DNA of 45,259 nt from Candidatus Giovannonibacteria bacterium (lineage in GTDB: Bacteria; Patescibacteriota; Minisyncoccia; JACPKW01; UBA11713): NCBI GenBank assembly GCA_016176285.1, contig JACOXM010000006.1, positions 1 through 45,259 on the forward strand, written 5' to 3'. Positions 4,710 to 13,555 of this stretch are shown here, in pieces (positions within the stretch are counted from its first letter, which is position 1; each line of letters opens with the position of its first letter). The position numbers and the translations under genes were made by a program. The notes beneath the pieces are model-generated. The model saw only the letters and a list, made by a program, of their open reading frames with translations, was not told where the DNA came from and ran no database searches.

Positions 4710-7700
4710 ATGACCGATGAGAAAGGTCCAAAGTATGAAGGTGTTTCTCCTCGCTCCGAAGAGGAGATTTTGTCTTTTTGGAAAGAAAATAAAATTTTTG
4801 AGAAATCGCTGGAATCCAGAAAAAAGGGGGAGTGTTTCGTTTTTTACGAAGGGCCGCCGTATGCAAACGGACTCCCTGGAATCCACCACGTAGAGTCCCG
4901 CTCATTCAAGGATATTATTTTACGCTATAAAACCATGCGCGGTTTTTATGTTCCCAGGCGCGCAGGATGGGATACTCATGGACTACCGACGGAAATGGCG
5001 GTTGAAAAAGAACTTAAAATTAATTCGAAGCGGGAAATTGAGGAAAAAATCGGCGTCGAGAAATTCGTTGAGACCGCGAAGAAAAATGTTTTTACATATA
5101 TCGGCGCTTGGGAAAAATTGACCGACCGCATGGCGTACTGGCTCGATTTAGAAAACGCGTACGTGACGATGACAAATAATTACATTGAATCTTTGTGGGC
5201 GATTGTTTCTGAAATTTCGAAGAAGGGATTTTTATACGAGGACTACAAAGTGCTTCCATGGTGCACGCGATGCGGAACTTCTCTTTCTTCGCATGAATTA
5301 GCTCTCGGGTACAAGAAAGTAAAAGAGGATTCGATATATGTGAAAGTTCCGTTAAGGGGGAGGGGCAATACTACGAGCTTCTTGGTTTGGACAACCACGC
5401 CCTGGACTCTTCCGGGAAATGTCGCCCTGGCCATAAACCCTAAGGCCGATTACGTTACAATTGAACCGGAAGATTCTCCGGGCGAGTGGCTTATATTGGC
5501 GGAAAAACGTTTGAGCGTGATTAGGGGCGCTTATAAAATCATAAACAGGGTGAATGGAAAAAGTCTCGCTGGAATGGAATACGATCCTTTATACCCCGCA
5601 GAAAAAAAAGAAAAAAATATTTATCGGGCAGTTGCGGCTGATTTTGTTTCCACCGAAGACGGCTCCGGCATTGTTCATATAGCCCCCGCTTTCGGAAAAG
5701 ACGATATGGAAATCGGAAAAAAAGAAAAACTTCCCATATTGGTCACGGTAAACGAAGAGGGAAGGATTATTGCGCCCGGGAAGAGCTGGCACGGCGAGTT
5801 TATAAAAAAAGCGGACCCGTTAATAATAGAAGACTTAAAAGATCGCTCGCTCTTATACAAAACCGAATCTTATCTGCACGATTATCCTTTTTGCTGGAGA
5901 TGCGGAACTCCTTTAATGTACTACGCGAAGAATTCCTGGTTTTTCAAAACAACGGCGGTCAAGGAAAAAATGCTCGAAGAAAATTCCAAGATAGATTGGC
6001 ATCCTTCACATCTTAAGGATGGACGCTTCGGGGAGTGGCTGAAGGAAAATGTGGATTGGGGAATTTCTCGCGAAAGATATTGGGGGGCTCCTTTGCCGGT
6101 TTGGAAGTGTTCTGGGAGCGAGTGCGGCTCGATTAAAGTAATAGGTTCGCTTGCCGAGTTGGATGAACTTGAATTAAATCCGACTAATTTAATTCTGATG
6201 CGGCACGGAGAAGCAATGCATAATGTGGAAAAATTAACGACGATTGATCCGGAAAATGATTCGGATGACAAACTCACGGAAGCGGGAATAAAAGCGGCGG
6301 GAGAGGCAGCTAAAAAATTAAAAAAAGAAAAAATAGATGTAATTGTTTCCTCGCCTTCATATAGGACGAAAGAAACTGCAGAAATAGTGAGAAGGGTAAT
6401 CGGGTTTTCGGATTTTGAAACTGATAAAGACCTTTATGAAATATTGGTAATGGGTTTTGCGGGAAAGCCACTTTCTGAATACAGGGGGGCGTTTGAAAGT
6501 GATGAAGAGAGATTCACTAAAAGGCCGTTAGGTGCTGAAAACCTTAGGGAATTGCGCGCGCGGGTTATGAGGGCGGCGAAAAGAATCAGAGAAAAATACG
6601 CTGGAAAAAATATTCTAGTAATAAGCCATGGGGATCCCGCGCGCGTGATGGAATGGGCAATTAAGGGGCTTGAGGAAAAAGATTTTAAAAATATCCAGGA
6701 GCTTAGGCCAGCCGAATTCCGAAAAATAAGATTTCATAACTGGCCGTACAGCAGTGAAGGCACGCTTGATATACATAAACCGTATATTGATGAGATAAAA
6801 ATAAAATGCAAGGCGTGCGGGGGTGAGATGTTGAGGCAAAAGGAAGTTATTGATGTTTGGTTTGATTCGGGTGCTATGCCGTTCGCGAGCCAGGGGTGGA
6901 AACTTGGAAACTCGGTTTCCAAGTGGATCAAGCGGAAACCGAGTTTCCTTTATCCAGCGGATTATATTTGTGAGGCAATCGACCAAACCCGCGGATGGTT
7001 TTATACTCTTCTTGCTGTTTCGTCGCTGCTCGGATTTAAATCTTCTTATAAAATGGTAATATCGCTGGGATTAGTTTTAGATGAGAAGGGAGAAAAAATG
7101 TCGAAGTCGAAGGGGAATGTTGTCGATCCGCAAATGCTCATGGAAAAGTATGGAGCGGATGCAGTTAGATGGTATTTCTACACGGTTAACCAGCCATGGG
7201 ACGATAAACTTTTCCGCGAAAAAGATATTCAAGATTCGCACAGAAGATTTTTGATGATCTTGTGGAACTCGTTTGTGTATTGGCGTACATATAGAGGAGC
7301 ACAACCCCCACTTGGAAACTCGGTTTCCAAGTGGCCCAAGTTAGTTATTAATAAATGGCTTTTAGTGAAATGGAATTCAATTTTAGGGGAAGCGACCGGA
7401 AAATTGGATGCGTATGATATCGTTGGCGCGGCGCGCGCTCTTGAAAATTTTGTCATCGAAGATTTGTCCCATTGGTATATCCGTCGCATACGCGGACATA
7501 TGAAAAGTGAAAAATCTGAAGTGGCAAGGGAAAGTTCTCTCGTGCTCGGATTTATTTTGGGGGAGCTTTCGAAAGTTTTGGCGCCCTTCGCCCCTTTCGT
7601 TTCGGAAGGAATTTATCACGGAATTAGTGGAGAAAAAGAAAGCGTGCATTTGGAAGATTGGCCTAAATTTAAAAAAGAAAACACGAAAGATAGAAAACTT

Positions 7701-8189
7701 ATAGATGAAATGGAAAAAGTAAGGGAAATTGTCACGAAGGCGCTTGAATTGCGGCAGAAGGCCGGAATTAAAATAAGACAGCCGCTTGCGGAACTAATAA
7801 TTACAACCAAATTACAAAAGGAACTCTTTAATTTGATCAAGGGCGAAATTAACGTCAAGGAAATTTCTTTTGGAAAAGAGCTCAAGCTTGACACAAATAT
7901 TACTCAAGAACTTAAAGAAGAAGGGCTTGTGCGCGAATTCATCCGGCAAGTCCAGGATTTCAGGAAGGAATTGAAGTTGACTCCGAAAGAAAAGGTTTCG
8001 CTTTTCACTGAAACGGACCATGATTTAGAAATCGTTTTAAAAAAATATTCCGATATGATTTTAAGGGAAATAAATCTTTCGGAATTTAAGCTGGGAAAAT
8101 TGGAAGGCAAGACTAAGGAGTTTTCTTTGGACGGCAAAAAAACGGAGATTGGCATATATCATGTGCACCACGTTGAAATCGAGAGTTAA
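4710..8189 (+). CDS. ileS: isoleucyl-tRNA synthetase with inserted histidine-phosphatase domain
   Basis: This is a large class I IleRS (1159 residues; type-2 enzymes are usually about 1000-1050). The signature motif is GIHH (57-60), the swapped GXHH form of HIGH. Zinc-type CxxC pairs (CTRCG, CWRCG), KMSKSKGN, and a long C-terminal region with IRQPLAELII support a type-2, eukaryote-like enzyme. At about residues 492-682 a complete histidine-phosphatase domain interrupts the catalytic body: RHGE (498-501), Arg552 in SYRTKET, Glu577, and His640 in ISHGDPARV. The IleRS then resumes with LDIHKPYIDEI. Two palindromic elements encode LGNSVSK twice, at surface positions. The gene is followed after 3 nt by the Cys-rich gene. 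Confidence 0.95.
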   Translation: MTDEKGPKYEGVSPRSEEEILSFWKENKIFEKSLESRKKGECFVFYEGPPYANGLPGIHHVESRSFKDIILRYKTMRGFYVPRRAGWDTHGLPTEMAVEKELKINSKREIEEKIGVEKFVETAKKNVFTYIGAWEKLTDRMAYWLDLENAYVTMTNNYIESLWAIVSEISKKGFLYEDYKVLPWCTRCGTSLSSHELALGYKKVKEDSIYVKVPLRGRGNTTSFLVWTTTPWTLPGNVALAINPKADYVTIEPEDSPGEWLILAEKRLSVIRGAYKIINRVNGKSLAGMEYDPLYPAEKKEKNIYRAVAADFVSTEDGSGIVHIAPAFGKDDMEIGKKEKLPILVTVNEEGRIIAPGKSWHGEFIKKADPLIIEDLKDRSLLYKTESYLHDYPFCWRCGTPLMYYAKNSWFFKTTAVKEKMLEENSKIDWHPSHLKDGRFGEWLKENVDWGISRERYWGAPLPVWKCSGSECGSIKVIGSLAELDELELNPTNLILMRHGEAMHNVEKLTTIDPENDSDDKLTEAGIKAAGEAAKKLKKEKIDVIVSSPSYRTKETAEIVRRVIGFSDFETDKDLYEILVMGFAGKPLSEYRGAFESDEERFTKRPLGAENLRELRARVMRAAKRIREKYAGKNILVISHGDPARVMEWAIKGLEEKDFKNIQELRPAEFRKIRFHNWPYSSEGTLDIHKPYIDEIKIKCKACGGEMLRQKEVIDVWFDSGAMPFASQGWKLGNSVSKWIKRKPSFLYPADYICEAIDQTRGWFYTLLAVSSLLGFKSSYKMVISLGLVLDEKGEKMSKSKGNVVDPQMLMEKYGADAVRWYFYTVNQPWDDKLFREKDIQDSHRRFLMILWNSFVYWRTYRGAQPPLGNSVSKWPKLVINKWLLVKWNSILGEATGKLDAYDIVGAARALENFVIEDLSHWYIRRIRGHMKSEKSEVARESSLVLGFILGELSKVLAPFAPFVSEGIYHGISGEKESVHLEDWPKFKKENTKDRKLIDEMEKVREIVTKALELRQKAGIKIRQPLAELIITTKLQKELFNLIKGEINVKEISFGKELKLDTNITQELKEEGLVREFIRQVQDFRKELKLTPKEKVSLFTETDHDLEIVLKKYSDMILREINLSEFKLGKLEGKTKEFSLDGKKTEIGIYHVHHVEIES
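6184..6760 (+). other. histidine-phosphatase domain inserted in IleRS
   Basis: About 190 codons between VIGSLAELDE and LDIHKPYIDE of the IleRS resemble the phosphoglycerate-mutase-like superfamily. All four catalytic landmarks are intact: RHG near the start, the second Arg, the acid (Glu577), and the C-terminal His. Standard IleRS proteins have only a short linker here. Boundaries are estimated by eye. Confidence 0.88.
6902..6948 (+). repeat. intragenic palindromic element, copy B plus inverted half copy (in ileS)
   Basis: ACTTGGAAAC-TCG-GTTTCCAAGT (6902-6924) is a perfect 10-bp hairpin with a 3-nt loop. After 9 nt comes GGAAACCGAGTTTCC (6934-6948), which is the reverse complement of the core of the same element. 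Together they encode LGNSVSKWIKRKPSF, placed just before the conserved YPADYI-x6-QTRGW segment. Confidence 0.85.
7309..7333 (+). repeat. intragenic palindromic element, copy C (in ileS)
   Basis: CACTTGGAAAC-TCG-GTTTCCAAGTG is a perfect 11-bp hairpin with the same 3-nt loop as copy B. It is read as PLGNSVSKW and sits in a variable linker before the helical anticodon region. Confidence 0.85.
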
Positions 8190-8192
8190 TGT

Positions 8193-9953
8193 ATGAGCGA
8201 GTCGCGAACCTGCCAAAATTGCAAACAAAATTTTACAATCGAACCGGAGGATTTTAAATTTTATGAAAAGATAGATGTGCCTGCGCCGACTTTTTGCTGG
8301 AGGTGCCGCGCGCAGAGGCGTCTTGCTTTTCGTTCTGGTTGGAAACTTTATAAAAGGAAAGTGGAGGGAAGAGATGATGAAGTTTTTTCGCCGATCCCTC
8401 CCGAGGCGCCGTTTCGCGTTTTCGATGAAAATTACTGGTGGCGCGATACATGGGATCCCATGGATTATGGTCGCGATTACGATTTCTCTCGGCCATTTTT
8501 TGAGCAATTCAAAGAGCTTCTCTCCGTGGTCCCGATTTCGCACAAGAGAGCCACCAATGCTATTAGGAGCGAATATTCTTCAAACGCAATAGATATTAAG
8601 GATTGTTATCTTTGCTTCAATGCCGGATGGGTGGAAAATTCGATGTATTCAGAAACAATCAATCGCTCGCGCGATTCCATGGATCTTTTGAAGGTAGAAG
8701 ATTGCGAAGAGTGCTACGAGCTTTTTGACTGCAAAAAATGTTTCAAAACTTTTTTCTCTTCGGAATGTAATGAATGTGTTGATGTTTGGTTTTCGAAAAA
8801 TTTAATCGGATGCAGTGATTGTTTCGGGTGCGTTAATTTACGCCACAAAAAATATTATATTTTCAATGAGCCGTACACGCGCGAGGAATACTTGAAAAAT
8901 ATAAGAGAATATTCCTTGGGATCGCGCTCCGTAATGGATGGGCTGAAAGAAAAATTTGATAAGCATAAAACGGCATTCCCCCTAAAATATATGAATGGCT
9001 TGCATAATGTTAATGTCCGGGGAGATTATTTGGATCATTCAAAAAATGTCCGTGAATCATATGCTTGTGTTGATCTTGAAAACTGCGGATATTGCCAGCT
9101 TATTCTTTTTCTTAAAAGTTCGGATTGCATGGATATATCCGTTGCTGGGGGAGAGTTGTGTTATGAGCTGCAGGAGGCAGGGGGATATAATGTAAAGTTT
9201 TCTTATATTTGCGTGCCCAAAGATTTAAAAAGTTTGAATGTGGCTTTAATGCACTTGGAATACACTATGTTTGCATTTAATGCCTCATATATTTTTGGAT
9301 GTGTGGGTATTCGCAACAAACAATATTGCATTTTAAATAAACAATATACAAAAGAAGAATACGAAGAACTCGTCCCGAAAATAAAAAAGCATATGGACGA
9401 GATGCCGTTTACAGACAGGGCGGGCCGAATTTATAAATATGGAGAATTTTTTCCTCCGGAATTTTCGCCGTTTCCATATAATGATTCTTGGGCTCAAGAA
9501 TATTTTCCTCTTACAAAAAAAGAGGCGGGAGAGCGCGGTTTTTCGTGGAGAGATTTAGAAAAACGCAATTATCAAATTACCGCTAAATCCAGCGATCTTC
9601 CTGATAATATAAAAGATGTTAAAAATGACATTTTGGAACAAGTCATCGAGTGTTTACACGAGGGAAAGTGTGGCGAGGGGTGTACGGATGCTTTCAGGAT
9701 TATTCCGAAAGAACTCGAATTTTATCTTAAATTTAATTTGCCTTTGCCGAGACTTTGTCCGATATGTCGACATTGCGCACGAACAAAACAGAAAAATCCA
9801 TGGAAGCTATGGCACCGCGCGTGCATGTGCCAAGTCGCGGGACACAACTGGCACCAAAATAACAAATGCACCAATGAATTCGAAACCTCATACGCGCCCG
9901 AGAGGCCAGAAATTATTTATTGCGAACAATGTTATAACCAGGAAATAGTTTAA
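8193..9953 (+). CDS. Cys-rich zinc-ribbon protein typical of CPR bacteria, function unknown
   Basis: The 586-residue protein has an N-terminal CQNC...CWRC ribbon, a middle region with many CxxC pairs (DCEECYELFDCKKC, SECNEC, GCSDCFGC), and a C-terminal CPICRHC...CEQC ribbon. A module occurs twice: GCVNLRHKKYYIFNEPYTREEY in the first half and a similar GCVGIRNKQYCILNKQYTKEEY in the second, so the middle arose by duplication. Regularly spaced Cys strands suggest a repetitive, beta-solenoid-like fold with metal sites. There is no signal peptide or TM segment. It starts 3 nt after ileS and ends 2 nt before recO, so it is in their operon. I recall similar uncharacterised proteins in many Parcubacteria; no function should be assumed. 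Confidence 0.85.
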   Translation: MSESRTCQNCKQNFTIEPEDFKFYEKIDVPAPTFCWRCRAQRRLAFRSGWKLYKRKVEGRDDEVFSPIPPEAPFRVFDENYWWRDTWDPMDYGRDYDFSRPFFEQFKELLSVVPISHKRATNAIRSEYSSNAIDIKDCYLCFNAGWVENSMYSETINRSRDSMDLLKVEDCEECYELFDCKKCFKTFFSSECNECVDVWFSKNLIGCSDCFGCVNLRHKKYYIFNEPYTREEYLKNIREYSLGSRSVMDGLKEKFDKHKTAFPLKYMNGLHNVNVRGDYLDHSKNVRESYACVDLENCGYCQLILFLKSSDCMDISVAGGELCYELQEAGGYNVKFSYICVPKDLKSLNVALMHLEYTMFAFNASYIFGCVGIRNKQYCILNKQYTKEEYEELVPKIKKHMDEMPFTDRAGRIYKYGEFFPPEFSPFPYNDSWAQEYFPLTKKEAGERGFSWRDLEKRNYQITAKSSDLPDNIKDVKNDILEQVIECLHEGKCGEGCTDAFRIIPKELEFYLKFNLPLPRLCPICRHCARTKQKNPWKLWHRACMCQVAGHNWHQNNKCTNEFETSYAPERPEIIYCEQCYNQEIV

Positions 9954-9955
9954 TT

Positions 9956-10459
9956 ATGGCAAATGGACTTTACCAGGCAGAAGGGATTATTTTGAACTCT
10001 TACGATTCGGGGGAGGTGGACAAAGTTTTGACCGTTTTTACCCAGGAATTTGGAATGCTGAAATTTCTTGCGCGGGGGACCAGGAAGCACACCTCAAAAC
10101 TGAATAAATTTTTGAATATTTTTTCATACGGACGATTCGGCTTTGTGTCCGGAAGGGGGACGTGGCACCTGGTGGATGCCCAAGATATTGGACATTTTGA
10201 TGAAATTTTGAATGAAGAAGAAAAAATCCATACTTTTGGAAGAGTATCGAATTTTGTGCAAAGATTTTGCCACGGAGAAGAAAAAAATGAAAAACTATGG
10301 GCTGCACTTTTGTTTTTTATTAAATCAGGGGACGAACTTGTATTTTACGCAAGGGCTCTGGCCTCATTGGGATATCTTGATGAAAAAGAAATTGAAAGTA
10401 GCTCAAGGGAAAATTTAGCCGAAATAATAAAAGAGGGTATCGCGTCAAGCCAGCTTTAA
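9956..10459 (+). CDS. recO: DNA repair protein RecO (short form)
   Basis: RecO helps load RecA onto gapped DNA by annealing and displacing SSB. The N-terminus (YQAEGIILNSYDSGEVDKVLTVFTQEFG-LKFLARGTRK) is the RecO OB-fold domain. The remainder is a reduced helical domain; at 167 residues it is well below the usual 230-260, and the family's zinc-finger cysteines are not seen. Short RecO proteins are plausible in reduced genomes. It is the last gene of the ileS operon; the next gene has its own promoter. Confidence 0.85.
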   Translation: MANGLYQAEGIILNSYDSGEVDKVLTVFTQEFGMLKFLARGTRKHTSKLNKFLNIFSYGRFGFVSGRGTWHLVDAQDIGHFDEILNEEEKIHTFGRVSNFVQRFCHGEEKNEKLWAALLFFIKSGDELVFYARALASLGYLDEKEIESSSRENLAEIIKEGIASSQL

Positions 10460-10463
10460 GTGG

Positions 10464-10475
10464 TAAAATTGGCAC
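10464..10475 (+). promoter_or_regulatory. -10 element for the 10476 gene, leaderless type
   Basis: TAAAAT (10464-10469) is followed by TGGCAC and the ATG. It lies in the 16-nt gap after recO. No -35 is evident. Confidence 0.5.
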
Positions 10476-12341
10476 ATGTCCGAACACCTTGAAGAATTAA
10501 AAAAACGCCTTTATAAATCTGGAGAGTCTTTCGAGGGCCGTCTTCGCCGTCCTGAATTGACTCCTCATCCCGAGAAGCTTCCTTCGGATTGGAAAAATGA
10601 AATAAAACAGGAAAAGAAAACCCCGGGTAATAAGAAATTTTGGATTCTCGGCGTAGTGTTGGCGGCAATTCTCGGTGGGGGCTTTTACTATTTTATATTA
10701 ATAAATTCAGTATCGGCTAAAAGGATAGACACAAAGATAAATGGTCCTGAAAGCATTGTGGGAGGGGAGCGGGTTACCTGGGAGGTTGTAGTCAGCAACA
10801 ACAATAAAAAAGCGCTCGAGGGGGCACAGCTATCTTTTGAGTATCCGGAAGGGTCAAAAGTTCTTGATGAGGGCGTTAAGGGCTTGCATGCTTCAAAGAT
10901 AGTCGGCGAAATAGGCCCCGGCAAAACCGAAAGATTTGTTTATAGTGCCTTTGTTTACGGATTTGAAAACGAAGAAAAAATTTCCAATGCAATTCTTGAA
11001 TACAGGCCAGAAGACTCGCGTACTATTTTAACCAAGGAATTTTCGTCCACGGTGAAAATCACCCGTTCGCCAGTTGGAGTTTCGTTTGATATGCCGCAGG
11101 AAATACTCGCAGGCCAGGAAACAGAAATAAAAATAAATTATGTTTCGAATTCCGAAAGCGTGTTGAATAATTTAGTTTTGCAGTTCGAGCCGCCCGCGGG
11201 ATTTTCATTAAAAAGCGCGAATCCCTCGCCCGAAGCCGGAGGAAAGAGCTGGGCGCTCAAAGATCTGAACCCGGGAGATAGCGGGAGTATTGCGATAAAA
11301 GGAATTTTAAGCGGAGGGGATCTCGAGGAAAAAAGTTTTAAAGCTACGGTTGGAACGAAAAACGAATTTGGCGAGGTCAGCTTATACGGCAGGGGTGTCG
11401 CGTCCATTAATTTAAGCAAGCCGTTCTTGGAAGTAGACGCGAAGGTCAACGGACAGGATGCCTACGATGCCCGCCCGGGGGAAATTTTGCAGGTTGAAGT
11501 TTCTTATAAAAATAATTTGAGCGTTCCTGTTCAGAATGCGGTGATTGAAGGGGTGCTTTCCGGCAAAGGGTTTGATGAAAAACAAATACGCGTGGAAGAA
11601 GGATCTTACAGGGCAATAGATAAAAAAATAATCTGGAACGGCTCATCCCTACCGGCGCTTTCGCAAATTAACCCCGGGCAGGGGGGCAAGATTAAATTCC
11701 AGTTTGGGATTTCCGAATCTCCGTCTATTAAAACATCTTCAGATAAAGAATTTAAAACCACGATTAACTTTACTATAAGGCCGGGGGTCATTCCTCCGGG
11801 CGTGCCCGGCGCGGAATTAAACGGGCAGGACAGTATGGATGTGAGATTGATATCTCGAATGCAGCTTGTCAGAAAGGGATTTTACTATTCCGCGGTCATT
11901 TCCAATTCCGGCCCGATGCCCCCGAGGGTGGGGAAAGAGACGACTTTCACGGTAACTTTATCGCTTACTAATTCATCCAATGATTTGGAAAATGTAATAG
12001 TTAAGGCAACCCTTCCCGCTTACGTTAATTGGAAGAGTAAAATATTGCCCGTTGGTTCGCCTGTAACTTTCGACCAGAATACGGGCGCGATTACGTGGAA
12101 TGTCGGGCAGATTAAAGCGGGGGTTGGGTATACTTCGCCCGCGAAGCAGTTAATTTTTCAGATTGGATTCATTCCCTCTCCCGGGCAAATCGGGCAAGCG
12201 CCTGAACTTGTGTCGGGAATCTTGGTCCAAGGGAAAGACAAATTTACCGGAGCGGATTTGGAAGTGCTGGCGCCGGAATTGACGTTGGCGCTAGAAGATG
12301 ATGGACGCATTGATATTTCCCAAACCACGGTGGTAAAGTGA
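10476..12341 (+). CDS. membrane-anchored surface protein with repeated beta-sandwich domains
   Basis: The 621-residue protein starts with a charged cytoplasmic stretch (1-52), followed by one TM segment (about 53-76, FWILGVVLAAILGGGFYYFIL). The rest is extracytoplasmic. Several Ig-like or DUF11/CARDB-like domains follow, recognised by recurring patterns such as GGERVTWEVVVSNNN, GQETEIKINYVSNSE, GEILQVEVSYKNN and GKETTFTVTLSLTNSS, each near the start of a domain. It has no cysteines and no enzymatic motif. The role is probably structural or adhesive at the cell surface. The gene overlaps the glycyl-tRNA synthetase start by 4 nt. Confidence 0.75.
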   Translation: MSEHLEELKKRLYKSGESFEGRLRRPELTPHPEKLPSDWKNEIKQEKKTPGNKKFWILGVVLAAILGGGFYYFILINSVSAKRIDTKINGPESIVGGERVTWEVVVSNNNKKALEGAQLSFEYPEGSKVLDEGVKGLHASKIVGEIGPGKTERFVYSAFVYGFENEEKISNAILEYRPEDSRTILTKEFSSTVKITRSPVGVSFDMPQEILAGQETEIKINYVSNSESVLNNLVLQFEPPAGFSLKSANPSPEAGGKSWALKDLNPGDSGSIAIKGILSGGDLEEKSFKATVGTKNEFGEVSLYGRGVASINLSKPFLEVDAKVNGQDAYDARPGEILQVEVSYKNNLSVPVQNAVIEGVLSGKGFDEKQIRVEEGSYRAIDKKIIWNGSSLPALSQINPGQGGKIKFQFGISESPSIKTSSDKEFKTTINFTIRPGVIPPGVPGAELNGQDSMDVRLISRMQLVRKGFYYSAVISNSGPMPPRVGKETTFTVTLSLTNSSNDLENVIVKATLPAYVNWKSKILPVGSPVTFDQNTGAITWNVGQIKAGVGYTSPAKQLIFQIGFIPSPGQIGQAPELVSGILVQGKDKFTGADLEVLAPELTLALEDDGRIDISQTTVVK

Positions 12342-13555
12342 TTTCTATGCCGGATTTCGAATCAATTGTGTCGCTTGCGAAAAGAAGAGGTTTTATTTTT
12401 CCAGGATCGGAAATTTACGGCGGGCTAGCCGGTACGTGGGACTACGGCCCCTTGGGAGTCGCGCTAAAAAATAATTTAAAAAATCTTTGGTGGCGGATGT
12501 TTGTTGAAAATCGCGAGGACATGTTCGGAGTGGATGCCGCTATATTAATGAACCCCAAAGTTTGGGAAGCGTCAGGCCACGTTTCTGGATTTTCAGATCC
12601 TCTTGGTGAGACGCGTTTCAATTTAATGTTCGAAACTAAAATCGGAGCGGCCGAAAATGCGCAAAAAATTTATCTACGTCCGGAAACAGCGGGCGGAATT
12701 TTCGTGAATTTTAAAAATATTATTGATTCCATGCATCCGAAAATTCCGTTTGGCATTGCGCAGATCGGAAAGGCTTTTCGTAACGAGATTGCTCCCCGTG
12801 ATTTTATTTTCCGCGCACGGGAATTTGAGCAGATGGAAATAGAATATTTTGTGAGGCCTGATGACTGGGAAAAAAGTTTCGAGGAATGGAGAGAAAATAT
12901 GCTTCGATATATCGAGGCAGCAGGGATTGATCCGGCAAAAGTTAATGAATTAGAAGTTCCAGAAGAAGAGAGGGCGCACTATTCGAAGCGTACGATTGAT
13001 TTTGAATTTGATTTTCCGTTTGGCCGCAAAGAACTTTACGGACTTGCGTATCGCACTGATTTTGATTTATCAGCTCACTCAGAATCTTCCGGTGCGGATC
13101 CTTCTTATTTGGATGAGGAGACAAAAGAAAAATTTATTCCTCATGTGATTGAACCGTCGCTTGGAGTAGATAGAACTGTTCTTGCTATTTTATGCAGTGC
13201 ATATATGGAAGACGAGCTCGGGGGTGAGAAAAGAATCGTTTTAAAATTAAAGCCTTCCATAGCTCCGGTGAAAATTGCGGTGTTTCCTCTCGTTAGAAAT
13301 AAGCCGGAGCTGGTTTCAAGGGCAAGAGAAATATATGCAGGTCTCAAAAAAAATATCGGGCAGGTTTTCTGGGACGACAACGGCAACATTGGCAAACGTT
13401 ACCGCAGGCAAGACGAAATCGGCACGCCGTGGTGTGTGACAGTGGATTACCAAACGCTTGAAGATGGGACTGTAACGGTTCGTGACCGCGACACAGGAGA
13501 ACAGAAAAGAATAGAAGAAAGTAAACTTAAACAGTATTTTATAGAAAAATTGTGA
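12338..13555 (+). CDS. glyQS: glycyl-tRNA synthetase, homodimeric type
   Basis: This is the single-chain class II GlyRS of the archaeal/eukaryotic/Gram-positive kind, not the alpha2-beta2 enzyme. SLAKRRGFIFPGSEIYGGLAGTWDYGPLG is the diagnostic N-terminus. RNEIAPRDFIFRAREFEQMEIEYF covers motif 2, and the C-terminal anticodon domain (VKIAVFPLVRNK...) ends the protein. At 405 residues it is somewhat short. The start may be the GTG at 12338, overlapping the previous stop, or the ATG at 12347, which fits the family N-terminus slightly better. The stop overlaps the GTG of the MFS gene, so the two are coupled. Confidence 0.95.
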   Translation: MISMPDFESIVSLAKRRGFIFPGSEIYGGLAGTWDYGPLGVALKNNLKNLWWRMFVENREDMFGVDAAILMNPKVWEASGHVSGFSDPLGETRFNLMFETKIGAAENAQKIYLRPETAGGIFVNFKNIIDSMHPKIPFGIAQIGKAFRNEIAPRDFIFRAREFEQMEIEYFVRPDDWEKSFEEWRENMLRYIEAAGIDPAKVNELEVPEEERAHYSKRTIDFEFDFPFGRKELYGLAYRTDFDLSAHSESSGADPSYLDEETKEKFIPHVIEPSLGVDRTVLAILCSAYMEDELGGEKRIVLKLKPSIAPVKIAVFPLVRNKPELVSRAREIYAGLKKNIGQVFWDDNGNIGKRYRRQDEIGTPWCVTVDYQTLEDGTVTVRDRDTGEQKRIEESKLKQYFIEKL

